Under the pieces are notes generated by a model. It was not told where the DNA came from. It worked only from the letters and a program-made list of their open reading frames with translations, and made no database searches. A stretch of DNA of 64,000 bases from Prorocentrum cordatum (lineage: Eukaryota > Sar > Dinophyceae > Prorocentrales > Prorocentraceae), in contig CAUYUJ010015695.1 in the NCBI GenBank assembly GCA_963575745.1, positions 248,001 through 312,000 on the forward strand. Direction: 5' to 3'. The position numbers and the translations under genes were made by a program. Position 1 is the stretch's first letter. Every line of letters starts with the position of its first letter. Of the stretch, positions 9,847 through 21,060 are shown one piece after another.

Positions 9847-10365
9847 CGCCAGCACTATTAAAACACTTGCTGGAACCGTCGGCTGTTTCGAGTCATCTTG
9901 ACACGCGTTGACTGCTTTCTGTACTCAACTCGAGATCTAGGACAGCTAAAGAGCTGATGCTTACAGAAACCGATTCAGAATCATAAGAAGCGTTCATCTG
10001 TTTCATCGAGAGGTCTGAACTCGGTCTGCTACTCAAGCTAGAGCCGCGAAATTATTTGTATTGTACGAGTGTTCGTGACAGGTGCTGTCGGTTTTCCTTA
10101 ACTGAAGATCTAGCATAGCTACAGAGCTGCTACGCATATAAAAAGGATCCAGTATCACCCGGCGCGTTCATTTCTCGAATTCCAGGTCTGAACTCGTCCC
10201 GGCACTCGAGCTGGGTCCACGAAAATATACAAAATGAAAAACACATTTTTTCGAGTTTTTTTCTTCACGCTTGAGAAAGCATTTTTCGTGTACTTTGAGC
10301 AGCCTTGCGCGAGAGCGAGCTCTACGAGGCTCCCGGCGGTTACCTGGTTGACGGTCTACCGCCGG
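9847..10365 (-). repeat. Inverted satellite and short type B end with hairpin
   Basis: A reversed satellite (about 9890-10230) is followed by a short type B end with TTTTTCGAGTTTTTTTC and a hairpin at 10333-10365. No gene. Confidence 0.55.
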
Positions 10366-11299
10366 ATCCCAGTAATTCCGGGGCGCTGGAGAGCTAGTTG
10401 GCAAGAAACATCTCGACGGACCTTTTGCTAACTCGAGATACAGGACAGCTACAGAGCTGGTAAGCACACCTTATCGATTCAGAATGATCAGGCGCGCTTG
10501 CCTGCTGCATCCAGAGGTCTGAACTCGGTCTGCTAGCCGAGCTAGGTCCGCAAACCTATTCGTACTACTCGAGTCATCTTGACAGGCGCTCTCGGTTTTC
10601 TGTACTTAATTCGAGCTATACGACAGCTACAGAGCTGATACTCACAGAAACCGATTCGGAATCATCAGTCGCGTTCGTTTGTTGAATACAGAGCTCTGAA
10701 CTCGGTCTGCTGCCCGATCTAGAATCGCGAAACTATTCGTATTCTTCGAGTCATCTTGAGAGGTGCTGTCGATTTTCGGTACTTAACTCGGGCTGTAGGG
10801 GGCTACCTGGTAGTCACAGGAATCGATTTGGAGACATCAGGCGCGTCCGCCTGGAATCGAGAGCTCGAAACTCGGTCTGCTGCCCGAACTAGGTCCGCGA
10901 AACTATTCGCATTGTTCGAGTCATCCTGAGAGCTGTCGGTTTTCTGCACTTAACTCGGGCTGTAGGGGGGCTGCAGGGCTGGTAATCACAGGAATCGATT
11001 CGAAGACATCAGGCGCGTCCGTTTTTCGAATCAAGAGCTCTCAACTGGGTCTGATACTCGAGCTAGGTTTGCCAAACTATTCGTACTGTTCGAGTCATCT
11101 TGAGAGGTGCGATCGATTTACGCACGTAACTCGGGCTGTAGGAGAGCTACAGAGATCGTACAGAAGACAATTCAGAAGCATCGGGGGCGTTCCGTGGGCT
11201 GAGATACTATTCGTTCTCTGCAATTTTTTCGACATTGTATATTTTCAGGAAGCTCTACGAGTCCCCCGGCGGTAAGGGAGGTTGACGGTTTACCGCCGG
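10366..11299 (-). repeat. Inverted type A array with hairpin
   Basis: The type A tail start (GTAATTCCGGGGCGCTGGAG) is followed by four to five reversed satellite copies, then AGGAAGCTCTACGAG and a hairpin with arms CCGGCGGTAA 11266-11275 and TTACCGCCGG 11290-11299. No gene. Confidence 0.7.
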
Positions 11300-11612
11300 C
11301 GCCCAGTTGGCCGACCCGGCCAAAAAAGACAATGTGATGACTTTGGGTCGGTTTTGCTAAGATTTGAAAGATATTTGGCAATTCATTTTGAGATCCGGTA
11401 TTTTTCTCACGCGTAGTGGGCTATACCGCGCCTGCCAGTCAAATTTTCAGGTCGATAGCTGCAATATTACTATCAAAAGACTTGCAGGAACCGACGTTGG
11501 ATGAAAACAGAAAAACGTGATTTTTCAAGTTTTTCGTTTCTCGCTCCAGAAGCTTTCTTCATGTGTTCCGACGATCGCCGTGCAAGAAACGAGCTCCACG
11601 AGGTTCCCGGCG
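11300..11612 (-). mobile_element. Type B cassette interrupted by LINE C
   Basis: A type B body in reverse orientation (GGTCGGTTTTGC..GAAAGATATTTGGCAATTCATTTTGAG). It ends GAGCTCCACGAGGTTCCCGGCG; the hairpin then breaks off and resumes at 13654, beyond the LINE. Confidence 0.6.
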
Positions 11613-11844
11613 CAAGCACTGCCGGCTCAAGCTCCGCGTACGTTCATTTTCTCCTGCCTGGGGAACCTCCGCGAAGGTGAACGTTGAGCTAGCGTGGTGT
11701 TTTGCTCTGCCTACGCAACTGCCCATCTCCCTGTACATATTGCCTCTCTTTGTTGGCCTCTCATATTCATTCCTTGTTGCGATGTGGTTGTGGCAATTTG
11801 AATTTTACCTTCGCCTAGCGTGGAGATCCGCCGTGTGCGGGTGA
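11563..11844 (+). CDS. Small ORF shared by LINE copies C and D
   Basis: From about 11640 the frame reads SPAWGTSAKVNVELA followed by a hydrophobic stretch ending near SFLVAMWLWQ. The fragment at 17888-18136 has the same start and a similar, not identical, hydrophobic stretch. Conservation of the frame and of hydrophobicity between two diverged copies hints at a short membrane-spanning peptide, or merely at a shared 5' leader. The first 17 codons lie in type B DNA, so the start is not known. I do not recognise a family. Confidence 0.3.
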   Translation: MFRRSPCKKRAPRGSRRKHCRLKLRVRSFSPAWGTSAKVNVELAWCFALPTQLPISLYILPLFVGLSYSFLVAMWLWQFEFYLRLAWRSAVCG

Positions 11845-11864
11845 CTTATTCCTGAATTTGATTA

Positions 11865-12988
11865 TTGTTCCTCGTTGCACGAATCATGCCACATGTTCGC
11901 AGTTGTCACAGGCGAGCTGCACGAAGATCTCGGGCCGTTTATTTGGGCTTCTGCAAGCCGCCATGTATTCCCGTTTGCTTGGACTCGTTGTTGCCAAAAA
12001 CCGATACTTCTACGATTCTTCTGACAGAATTGGCTGCTCCGCCTGGATTGGAGGGAGACTGCAGAGGGGGGATCCAGGAAGTGGGAGTGCAGACTTTGTC
12101 TTCTTTTTGCCGGACTGTGTGTGTCGATGTGCAAACGGAGACCCCCCCGACTCTTTGTCATACCCATTCCTATGAGAGTGCAGTTGGGAGTTCAACAGCA
12201 GTTGGGAGCTCAACATTTGGAAGTTCCGCAGTTGGTTTGACTTTGTGCCAGACCAATTTTTATGACAGTGCAGTTGGGAGTTCAACAGTTGGGAGTGCCG
12301 CTGCCGCCAGCGTGCAGGACGCCTGTGTACAAACTCAGCTCTCTTTAATGGACGCCTGTGTGCAAACAGAGAATCTTGTGTCTGGCATGCACAACGGTGC
12401 GGAAGTGGACGCTTTCACGGATTCCCCAAAAACGTTTCTTCAATGGATGCTGGCGTGCAAACTCAGTTCACTGGCAAGGACGCCTGTGTGCAAACTCAGT
12501 TCACTTCAATGGATGCTGGCGTGCAAACTCAGTGGGTCTATGCCTTCACGAGCTCTACGCAAAGTCAGACGCCTGCGTGCAAGGAAGCTCTACGCCTTCG
12601 TGAGTCAGGCGGGAAAGATGTGCAGGCAGTGGTCTCATTTTCTTCTGACACGTATGCAGCTCTTTCATATTCTTCTTCTTCTGATGTAAAGGCAGTGGAT
12701 TCATCTTCTTCCGATGTGAAGGCCAAGGGGACTTCAACGTGCTCTCAGGCCACCATTGCCGATGTTAAGGCATGGATTGACGCTGCTGGCAGTATCAACG
12801 AGTCGAATGCGATCCAGCATTTAAAGAATGGAATGGATTTGTTTGCAGAACTTCTGACAGAAGGTGGGATCCGCGCAAAGGCCAAGGCAAATTATGCTGT
12901 GCGGAAGCGCGGGACGTTCGAGAATGTGCAAGCGACGTTGGAGGACCTTCTGGAATTCTTCGAGAGGCACAGATATCTTACAGGATAG
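11865..12988 (+). pseudogene. LINE C ORF1-like protein with VQT repeats, frameshifted
   Basis: Two overlapping frames (11865-12689 and 12443-12988) make one broken gene. The first carries SAVGSST repeats and DACVQTQ; at about 12430 the homologous reading moves to the second frame, which continues MDAGVQTQFT and KDACVQTQFT. Next come Ser-Asp-rich repeats (SSSSDVKA), a charged domain with ADVKAWIDAAGS, and FENVQATLEDLLEFFERHRYL before the stop. The repeats encode a short unit alternating DAGVQTQ and DACVQTQ. Position at the 5' side of a LINE suggests an ORF1, but no known domain is visible. A related, shorter frame lies at 18496-18906. Confidence 0.4.
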
Positions 12989-13104
12989 ATGAACCGTGCC
13001 GAGGCTGCCAAGTTTCTACCGGATTCCAAGTGCGACGAATTCTGAATCCAATTCTATGGACGTCCGAGGAACGATACAACGTCGTCATGTGGAAGTACTG
13101 CCTG

Positions 13105-13134
13105 CAAAGGCAAAGGCAAAGGCAAAGGCAAAGG
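13105..13134. repeat. (CAAAGG)5 microsatellite
   Basis: Five exact tandem copies of CAAAGG inside LINE C, just past the ORF1-like frame. Confidence 0.9.
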
Positions 13135-13653
13135 TAACGGCGCCGACATAGGAGGTCAGGAGTTTGACGAAGTGTGTAGGTTCGGTAGGACGTTGACGGA
13201 CTTTGAACGAAGGTGTAAATCTCAGGTTTGGCCTCTGCGGTACATTTTCGTTTTCTTCGAGAGATTCCTTTCAATCCGAACTTATTGTATTGGATTGTTG
13301 ATTGTGAGTTTTCTTAGAACAGAACATATGGAAATCTGTTTGAGCTCTTATAACTCAGCGTGTGCATGTGCAGTTCTTGGCCAGGTCTCCTGGCTCTATT
13401 GTCGATTTTTTTACTTTCGCCTCTTCAGTGTTCTCACTGTTGTAGGGTTCTGATCCCTGATACAAGTTATCAGCGGCGGAGCGCATCTGCGATGTTCTCC
13501 CACAGGTTGTGCGAACGTCTTTGGTCATGCATGTTTCTGTTTCTCTATGAGAGCGGACTGCTTGCTTGACAATTTTGAGGCTTCGCTTCGCCTGAGACTT
13601 CGTTGGACCTGGCCTCAGTGGCCAAGATGGTCCCAGCAAAGACGCAAAAAAAA

Positions 13654-15208
13654 CAGGTTGACGGTTTACCGCCGGTTCCCAATATATCCGGCGCACTGGA
13701 GAGCTAGTTAGTTCGCAACAAAATTCTCGACGGACCTTTTACTGACTTTTGGTCGGTTAAAAATATCTCGTAGAGCTTCCCTTAGCTTGTAACTCGTAGA
13801 GCTTCCCTTAGCTAGTTGCTGGAAGCTTCAGAGTAATTCCGGGGCGCTGGAGAGCTAGTTGGCAAGAAAAATCTCGACGGACCTTTTGTTGACTTTGGGT
13901 CGTTTGAAAATTTTGTTATCAAAATTCAACCATTCGTTTGAGCTCTAGTATTTTTCTGACCATATTCGATCTTATTTCCGCTTGCCATCTTGATCTCAGC
14001 TCGATCGGGTACCGTTTACTGCCAAAAAGCGTTGCGGCGGGATCGGCCGTTTCGAGTCATATTGACACGCGTTGACAGTTTTTTCTAATTAACTCGAGCT
14101 CTAGAGCAGCTACAGAGCTGATACTTACAGAAACAGATGAGACTCATCAGGCGCGTTCGTGAGTTGAATCTAGAGTCTGAACTCGGTCTGCTACTCGAGC
14201 TAGGTCTGCGAAACTGTTCGATTATTCGAGTCATCTTGACAGATGCTGTCGGCTTTCTGTACTTAGCCTCGGGCTGTAGGAGAGCTACTGAGCTGGTGAT
14301 CACAGAAAACGATCCATAATATCGAGCGCGTTTTTCTCGAGCATCCAGGGGTCTGAAATCGGTTTACTACTTGCGCTAGGTCGCGAAACTATTCGTATTC
14401 TACGAATTTCGTTGGCGGATACTGTCGAATTCCGGTGTTTCACTCGAGCTGTAGAGGAGGTACAGAGCTGATACGCATACATAAACAATTCAGAATGGTC
14501 AGGCGCGCTCGTCAGTTAAATCCAGAGGTCTCAACTCGGTCTGCTACTCGAGCTAGGTCCACGAAACTATTCGTATCTTCGAGTCATATTGGTAGATGCT
14601 GTCGTTTTTCAATACTTAACTCGGGCTGCAGAAACGCTTCAGAGCTGGTAATCACAGAAACCGATCCAGAATCATCAGGCGCGCTTGTCTGTTGCATCGG
14701 GAGGTCTGAACTGGGTCTGCTACTCGAGCCAGGTGCGAAACCATTTGTATTCCTCAATTTCTCTAAATAGGCGCTGTCTGTGTTCTGTACTTAACTCGAT
14801 TTTTAGCATAGCTACCATGCTTGTACACACATATAATCGATTCAGAATCACAGGCGCGCTCGTATGAAGCATCCAGAGCTCTTAACTCAGTCTGCTCTCG
14901 AGCCAGGTCGCAAAACTATTCGTATGGACCGATTTTTCTTCGAAATGACGGTGAATTTCTTTACCTAGCTTGAGAGTTCTTTGGCACATAAATGGAATGG
15001 AAATCATGAGGCGCAGCTCCGCTGTATCTGTTCAGCACAACAATGGGAAGGAATTGTCAGCGGCAATAGTATCTACACCTGAGATCAGTCTGCTATCAGC
15101 GCTCGGACTGAAAAAATATTCGTCCCCTGCTATTTCTTTTTACATATATACGGAAAGGAAGCTCTACGAGTCTCCCGGCGGTAAGAAAGGTTGACGGTTT
15201 ACCGCCGG
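13654..15208 (-). repeat. Inverted type A cassette
   Basis: It begins with the right half of the hairpin interrupted by LINE C. The reversed type A tail (13690-14045) carries a tandem duplication of CTCGTAGAGCTTCCCTTAGC at 13769 and 13793. Reversed satellite copies fill about 14046-15000, followed by a variant block and a hairpin with arms 15175-15184 and 15199-15208. No gene. Confidence 0.65.
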
Positions 15209-16490
15209 CGCCCAGTTGCTGGAAGCTTAAGAGTAATTCCGGGGCGCTGGAGGGCTAGTTGGCCAGAAAAATCTCGACGGACCTTTTGCTGACTTTTGGT
15301 CGGTTGAAAATTTTGTCCTTGAAATTCAATTCGTTTGAGCTCTAGTATTTTTTCTGACCATATTCGATCTTATTCCCGCTCGCCGTTGATCTCAGCTCGA
15401 TCCGGTACCTTTTACTGCCAAAAAGCATTGCGGCGGGATCCGCCGTTTCGATTCATCTTGTCACGCGTTGACGGCTTTTTGTATTTAACTCGAGCTATAG
15501 AGCAGCTACAGATGATACTTACAGGAACCAAATGAGAATCATCAGGCGCGTTCGTTAGTTGCATCTAGAGGTCTGAACTCGGTCTGCTACTCGAGCTAGG
15601 TCCATGCTATCGGTTTTATGTACTTAACTCGGGCTGTAGAGACGCTATAGGGCTATTATTGACAGAAACCAATTCATAATCATCAGACGAGTCTGTCTCT
15701 AGCATCTAGGGTCTGAACTCGGTCTACTCGAGCTAGATCGCGAAACTATTTCTAATCTACGAAATTTGTTGGCGGATACTGTCAATTTTCGCGTTTAATT
15801 CGAGCTGTAGAGAAGCTATAGAGATGATACGCACACGTAACCGATTGAGAATCATCAGGCGCGCTCGTCAGTTACATCTAGAGGTCTGAACTCGGTCTGC
15901 TAGTCGAGGTAGGTCCGCGAAACTATTCGTATTCTACGAGTCATCTTGATAGCTGCGTTCGGTTTTCAGTACTAAACTCGGGCTGTAGAAACGCTACAGA
16001 GCTGGTAATCACAGAAACCGATCCAGAATCATCAGGCGCGCTTGTCTGTTGCATCGGGAGGTCTGAACTAGGTCTGCTACTCGAGCCAGGTCCGCGAAAC
16101 CATTTCTATTTTTCAAGTTCTCTAAACAGGTGTTGTTGGAGTTCTGTACTTAACTCGAGCTTTAGCATAGCTACAGAGTTTGTACGCACACATAATCGAT
16201 TCAGAATCACAGGCGCGTTCGTCTGAAGCATCCAGAGCTCTGAACTCAGTCTGCGACTCGAGCTAGGTCGCAAAACTCTTCGTATTGGAACGAGTTCTCT
16301 TCGAAATGACCGTGTATTTCTTCACCCAACTTGGCGCATAATCAGATGGAAATCATGAGGCGCCGCTTGGCTGGATCTGTTCAGCACAACAATGGGAAGG
16401 GAATTATCAGCAGCAATAGTATCTAGACCCCTGAGATCAGTCTGCTATCAGCGCTCGGACTGAAAAAATATTCGTCCCCTGCTTCCATGG
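15209..16490 (-). repeat. Inverted type A cassette lacking its own hairpin
   Basis: Reversed tail (15215-15440), then reversed satellite to about 16490. Its last 100 bases (AATAGTATCTA..CTGAGATCAGTCTGC) duplicate 15066-15140, so two neighbouring cassettes share the same variant end. It stops abruptly and a forward cassette starts at 16500, making a head-to-head inversion. No gene. Confidence 0.6.
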
Positions 16491-16499
16491 ACATAATAC

Positions 16500-17880
16500 T
16501 GGGCGCCGGCGGTAAACCGTCAACCTTTGTTACCGCCGGGGGACTCGTAGAGCTTCCTGATCATATATACTGTTTAAAAAATTGTAGATAACGAATAGTT
16601 TTCAGCCCCAGCGATTTCAGACCTCTCGATGCAACAGCCGAACGCCTCTCATACTCTTGGATCGTTTTCTGTGCGTACCAGCTCGTAGCTCTTACAGCCC
16701 GAGTTTAATGCAGAAGAGGGACGAAATCTGTCAGGTAACTTGAAGAATGCGAATAGTTTTGCGGAGCTAGTCCGAGAGGCAAACCAGTTCAGACCTCTGG
16801 ATGCAACAGACGAGCGCGCAGAATGATTTCGAAACAGTTTCTGTGCGTATTAGCTGTGTAGCTCTCCTACAGCCCGAGTTACGTGCGAAAATCGACAGTA
16901 CCTGTCAAGATAACTCGAACAATACGAATGGGTTTGAAAAGCTAGCTCGAGTAGCAAACCAAGTTCAGACCTCTGAATGCGACAGGCGGACGTGCCTCAT
17001 GTCAGAATCGATTCCTGTGATTATGCCCCCTGCAGCCCCCCTACAGACCGAGTTAAGTGCAGAAAACCGACAGCACCTCCCAAGATGACTCGACCAATAC
17101 AAATAGTTTCGCGAATCTAGCTCGAGTAGCAGACCGAGTTCAGACCTCCAAATGCGACAAGCGAACGCGCCGGATATACCCGAATCGATTCCTGTGATTA
17201 TGAGCCTGTAGCCCCCCTACAGCCCGAATTAAGTGCAGAAAACCGACAGCACCTCTCAAGATGACTCGAACAGTACGAATAGTTCGCGACCTAGCTCGGG
17301 CAGCAGACCGAGTTCAGAGCTCTGTATTCAACAAACGAACGCGACTGATGATTCTGGATCGGTTTCTGTAAGTATCAGCTCTGTGGCTGTGCTACAGCTC
17401 GAGTTAAGTACAAAAAAGCCGACAACGTCCGTCAAGATGACTCGAATAATACGAACAGGCTTGCGGGCCTAACTCAGCTAGCAGACCGAGTTCAGACCTC
17501 TGGATGCGACAGGCGAACGCGCCTGATCATTCTGAATCGAAAAGGTGTGCTTACCAGCCCTGTAGCTGTCCTGTATCTCGAGTTGAGTCCAATATACCGA
17601 AAGCGCGTATCAAGATGACTGGAAACGGCCGATCCCGCCACAGTGCTTTTCGATAGTAATATTCACCCGATCGAGCTGAGATCAAGATGGCGAGCGGAAA
17701 TAAGATCGAATATCACGGGAAAACATACTAGAGCTCAAACGAATGTTCAAATTTTGAGAACATAATTTTCAACTGAGCAAAAGTCACCAAAACTTTCGTC
17801 GAGATTTTTCGAGCCAACTAGCCCGCCAGTGCGTTCGAATTACTCTTAAGCTTCCAGCTGCTAGCTTAGGGAAGCTCTAC
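16500..17880 (+). repeat. Forward type A cassette
   Basis: Hairpin with arms 16506-16515 and 16530-16539, CTCGTAGAGCTTCCTGA, forward satellite copies to about 17610, tail 17620-17880 ending GGGAAGCTCTACGA. Short ORFs inside are repeat translations. Confidence 0.7.
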
Positions 17881-17915
17881 GACTGATATGGAAAGGAAGC
17901 TCTACGAGTCTCCCG

Positions 17916-18889
17916 GCTTAAGGGTCCAAGGCTCAAGGCTCCGCGAACTTTCAGTTTCTCCTGCCTGGGGAACCTCTGCGAAGGTGAACGTTGAGCTAGC
18001 GTGTTGGTTTGCTCTGCTTGCGCAACTGCCCATCTCCCTTTACATTATGCTTGTCATTGTTGGTCTCTTATATAAAGTTCTCGTTGCTGTTTGGTGGTGG
18101 CAAACTGTATACGCTGACTTGTTCCTCACTGCCTAGGAGTGGTGCTCGTAAGTCTATGTTCTTTCAGATCTGCCTTGGGTGGATTGCATATGATTCAATT
18201 TGCAGTTTCATTGTTGTAACCTCTCAGGTGTCCTCACACATCTTCCCTCAATTTTCTGCCATATACCTATAATTTGTGGTCTTGTTTTTGCCAGATGCCT
18301 CATGTGCGGAGTCTCGTATCCAGGTGTTTGGGTCGGCTCGGGCTTGCCAACTTGGATGGGTTCGACCGAATTGTCCTCTTCCGTTGGTGCTCGAAGGCCT
18401 AGTCGCCCGTGACACGGTCTTGCATGCAGAGTTTGATGCTCAGGCTACTTAGTTGTTGACAGCATTACTCCATCCCTCTGATACCTGCCCGAAAGTTGAT
18501 TCTGTTGCACTTCGCAGTTTTTCTTCTGCTATTGATGCTGGGGTCCAGGTTGACGAGTTCGAAATCTTCTTCTCAAAGCATTCGAGTATTTTCAATTGAT
18601 GCTGGTGTCCAGGTTGACGAAGTGCACTGTCCCTTTCAGAGCATTCGAATGTCCTCAATTGATGCTGAGGTCCAAGTGCATTCTCAAAGCATTCGAGTGT
18701 CTTCAATGGGTGCCGGCGTGCAAACTCAGTTCACTTGCCAGGACGCCTGTGTGCAAACTAAACTGACTTCAATGGATGCTGGCGTGCATACTCAGCTCAC
18801 TTTAAAGGACGCCTGTGTGCACACTCAGTTCACTTCCCAGGACGCCGTCAAAACATGGATTGACAGGAGCACTGCCCAGAAAGGGTTCA
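17916..18889 (+). mobile_element. LINE D: 5' fragment related to LINE C
   Basis: It starts right after a broken hairpin arm (CTACGAGTCTCCCGGC) with TTTCTCCTGCCTGGGGAAC, as LINE C does, and ends against a new forward hairpin at 18897. It holds only the 5' part of the family: the small hydrophobic frame and the VQT repeat frame. The two flanking hairpins face in opposite directions, so this is not a simple insertion with both target halves kept. Confidence 0.55.
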
Positions 18890-18906
18890 CTGGGCGCCGG
18901 CGGTAA
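18496..18906 (+). pseudogene. VQT-repeat ORF1-like fragment of LINE D
   Basis: A 136-codon frame made almost wholly of a degenerate unit written as SMDAGVQTQFT or KDACVQTQLT, with about eight recognisable copies between 18530 and 18850. It then reads DAVKTWIDRS, which matches DVKAWIDAAG of LINE C. The last residues read into the adjoining hairpin. Function unknown; it may be a spacer or interaction repeat in ORF1. Confidence 0.4.
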
Positions 18907-18920
18907 ACCGTCAACCTTTC

Positions 18921-21060
18921 TTTTTTTGCGTCTTTGCTGGGACCGTCTTGGCCACTAAGGCCAGGTCCAACAAAGTATCAGGCGAAACAGAGCCTCTTAT
19001 TTATCACGCAAGCAGTCAGCTCTTATAACACAACAGCGAAGCTGTCGGAATAAAGAGAATCACATGCCAGCAATGACACAATCAAACGCAAAGCACACAA
19101 GAGACAAACGAATGAGTCAATGAACAGCGAAGCTGTTGGAATAAACAAGAACACAGATAAAGATGAAACAATGTGTGACTTATCACTGCGAATGATCAAA
19201 GAAGGTCTGCACAACCTGTGGGAGCACATCGCATATGCGCTCCGCCGCTGATAGTTTCGTATCTGTGACAGTGGCGCTTGGTGGCAGACACCAAGCCGCA
19301 AGATACACATCCTTGAAAATGATGTCGGTCCGCGAGAAGATATATTTGTTTCGCAGACCTATCTGTATCCACACACCACAGGCACTTCCGCGGCTACAAA
19401 CGCCCCCATCAAAGCCGGCTTTGATAAGGCAAGGAGTATAACACTGAGATTCAAAATCGCTGCGGTAAATGAAATCGGCGTACACGTGGCCCTGACGGGC
19501 CTGATGGGTCAGTAAGTCAGCTCTCTGGTTCCATTCCCGAAAAGAATGAGAGAAGAAGTCACGGCCAGCCTTTGGAGGCCTCACCGAGTATGTATCCTGC
19601 ATCTCGTCCAACTTATTAATCAGAGTATCCACCCTTTTCTGATATACCTGAGCTAATACTTTCAATTTCCCACAGAGCCAGTTAATCACAAGCAGTGAGT
19701 CCCCCTGGATATCCAGTGGTATCCCATCCGTTTCGAGGTCCCACTGTGTGCAACGCATGTTATGCAACGCGATACGTTTGCTGAGACGATCCCTATATGC
19801 TGGTGTATCCTCCCGACCCTGACCGATATGAACCCCTCCATCCTCATCCAAGTTCATGAACACAGGCACTCCTGAGGACGCCAAGCCTTTGCATTTCTTT
19901 TGGAAATACTTCAACATAGTACTAGAACAAACATGTGCAGCGAAATCCATGAAATGTTCAAAACTTCCAGCAAAGAACTCCCACCAGGATAAACCATAAA
20001 ACGATTCCAATGAAGAGTACCACGGACGAAGTCCTACACTCTCCTGTCCCCCACGATGTCGTTTCATTGAGCTGGCCTCCTTCCATTTCCCCCTACATCT
20101 GAGAGCCTCGCTTGAATCTGTCCTCATTCTATCCCACAGTCGGCCAAACGCCAGGCATGAGAAACGAGAGTCTCTCCAAGCTCTTGTCGAGTTTGCCTCC
20201 AGCGCCTCCTGATCTGTGATCAACCTAAGGGCAAAATCATGGATGTCGATTGCCCACATCCAGTGCACTCTGAGAAACTTCTGTACAATACCCGCATAGT
20301 GTGCATCATGAAATTTTTGTCTCGCACGTTCATACCTCCTCGTATTCCATTCCTGATAACTTTCCCCTTCCCTCCGTATACAACGAGACATTACAGCCAG
20401 GCACTTACCCTCAAAGATATGAAGGGCACTCAATGAACTAGAGTCGACCGTACATCCTTCCGCCGCGTAGAGAACAATACTCTGAACCCTCTGTGCATAC
20501 CTCTCATACTTATCTTTCAACGGGATGGCCGTGGAGCGGAAGAAGGTCGCCTGCCCCCAGAAAGGCCTGCGAGCAGAGTCAATACTAGCATCCAAACCTG
20601 GGTGCTCGTTCACATGTAGTTCAGAACAAATATGAGCCCCAAGCACCTCCATCTCAGTCACTCCCCTAAATCGATACACTCCCGAATCCTCCGACCCCAT
20701 CGAGAGAACAAGATCAGCAGTGCGTAATATTTCCCCTTCCGCATCTCGCGGAGGATCAACCCCGAGCACCATGTACAATAGACTGGACTCTTCCCAGGTC
20801 ATGCCATAGTCATGTAACTGTGTAGTTAGACCGTGTAACATGCGCGTGAGTTCCTCCCGACTCCGAGCCAGAATATAACAGTTGTACGCCCAAAGGAAGT
20901 GATTAATAATCGAGCCAGTCGCAAACTCAATACGATAACCTAGTCCTAGTACGTCCCATTCTCGAATCGTGGAACTCCACATAGCAGCAACAATAAGATT
21001 GAAAGCCAATGGGCCCTCAGGCCCTCCCGTCCGAATACATTTGTCCCACCTTACCTCCAA
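18921..21060 (-). mobile_element. LINE B: 5'-truncated retrotransposon in hairpin loop
   Basis: Inserted into a hairpin whose left arm is 18897-18906 and whose right arm resumes at 21068. The minus strand ends in seven A residues (T tract 18921-18927) next to GAAAGGTT, and its 5' edge abuts GGAAGGTT, an 8-base near-duplication of the target. The 3' terminal 50 bases match those of LINE C. Non-coding 3' sequence occupies 18928-19182. Confidence 0.8.
19183..21060 (-). pseudogene. LINE reverse transcriptase (partial) and permuted RNase H
   Basis: An open frame of 638 codons whose first 13 or so read from the hairpin, so the coding part begins inside the polymerase palm. Motif B is seen as GGPEGPLAFNLIV. 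The catalytic position usually written F/YxDD reads LWAYNCYILA, so both aspartates are lost and the polymerase cannot be active. Motif D (DYGMTWEESSLLYMVLG), MEVLGAHI and a LINE-type thumb follow. From residue about 455 come IQGDSLLVINWLCG, FREWNQRADLLTHQA (about 515), AGFDGG..GSACGVWI (about 558) and TDTKLSAAERICDVL: the same permuted RNase H order as in LINE A. The helix Glu seen in LINE A (CEM) is Lys here. Confidence 0.7.

Larger units (their letters stand above)
11613..13653 (+). mobile_element. LINE C: 5' and 3' parts joined, poly(A) tail
   Basis: About 2.04 kb sits between the left half of a hairpin (to 11612) and its right half, CAGGTTGACGGTTTACCGCC (13654 onward). It ends in eight A residues (13646-13653) preceded by GTCCCAGCAAAGACGC. 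The last 70 bases match, reversed, the end of the LINE at 18921-21060. The first 240 bases match the start of the fragment at 17916. Near the 3' end a frame reads KLSAAERICDVLPQVV, identical to the C-terminus of the LINE B RNase H region. No reverse transcriptase lies between, so this is a deletion derivative. Confidence 0.75.
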
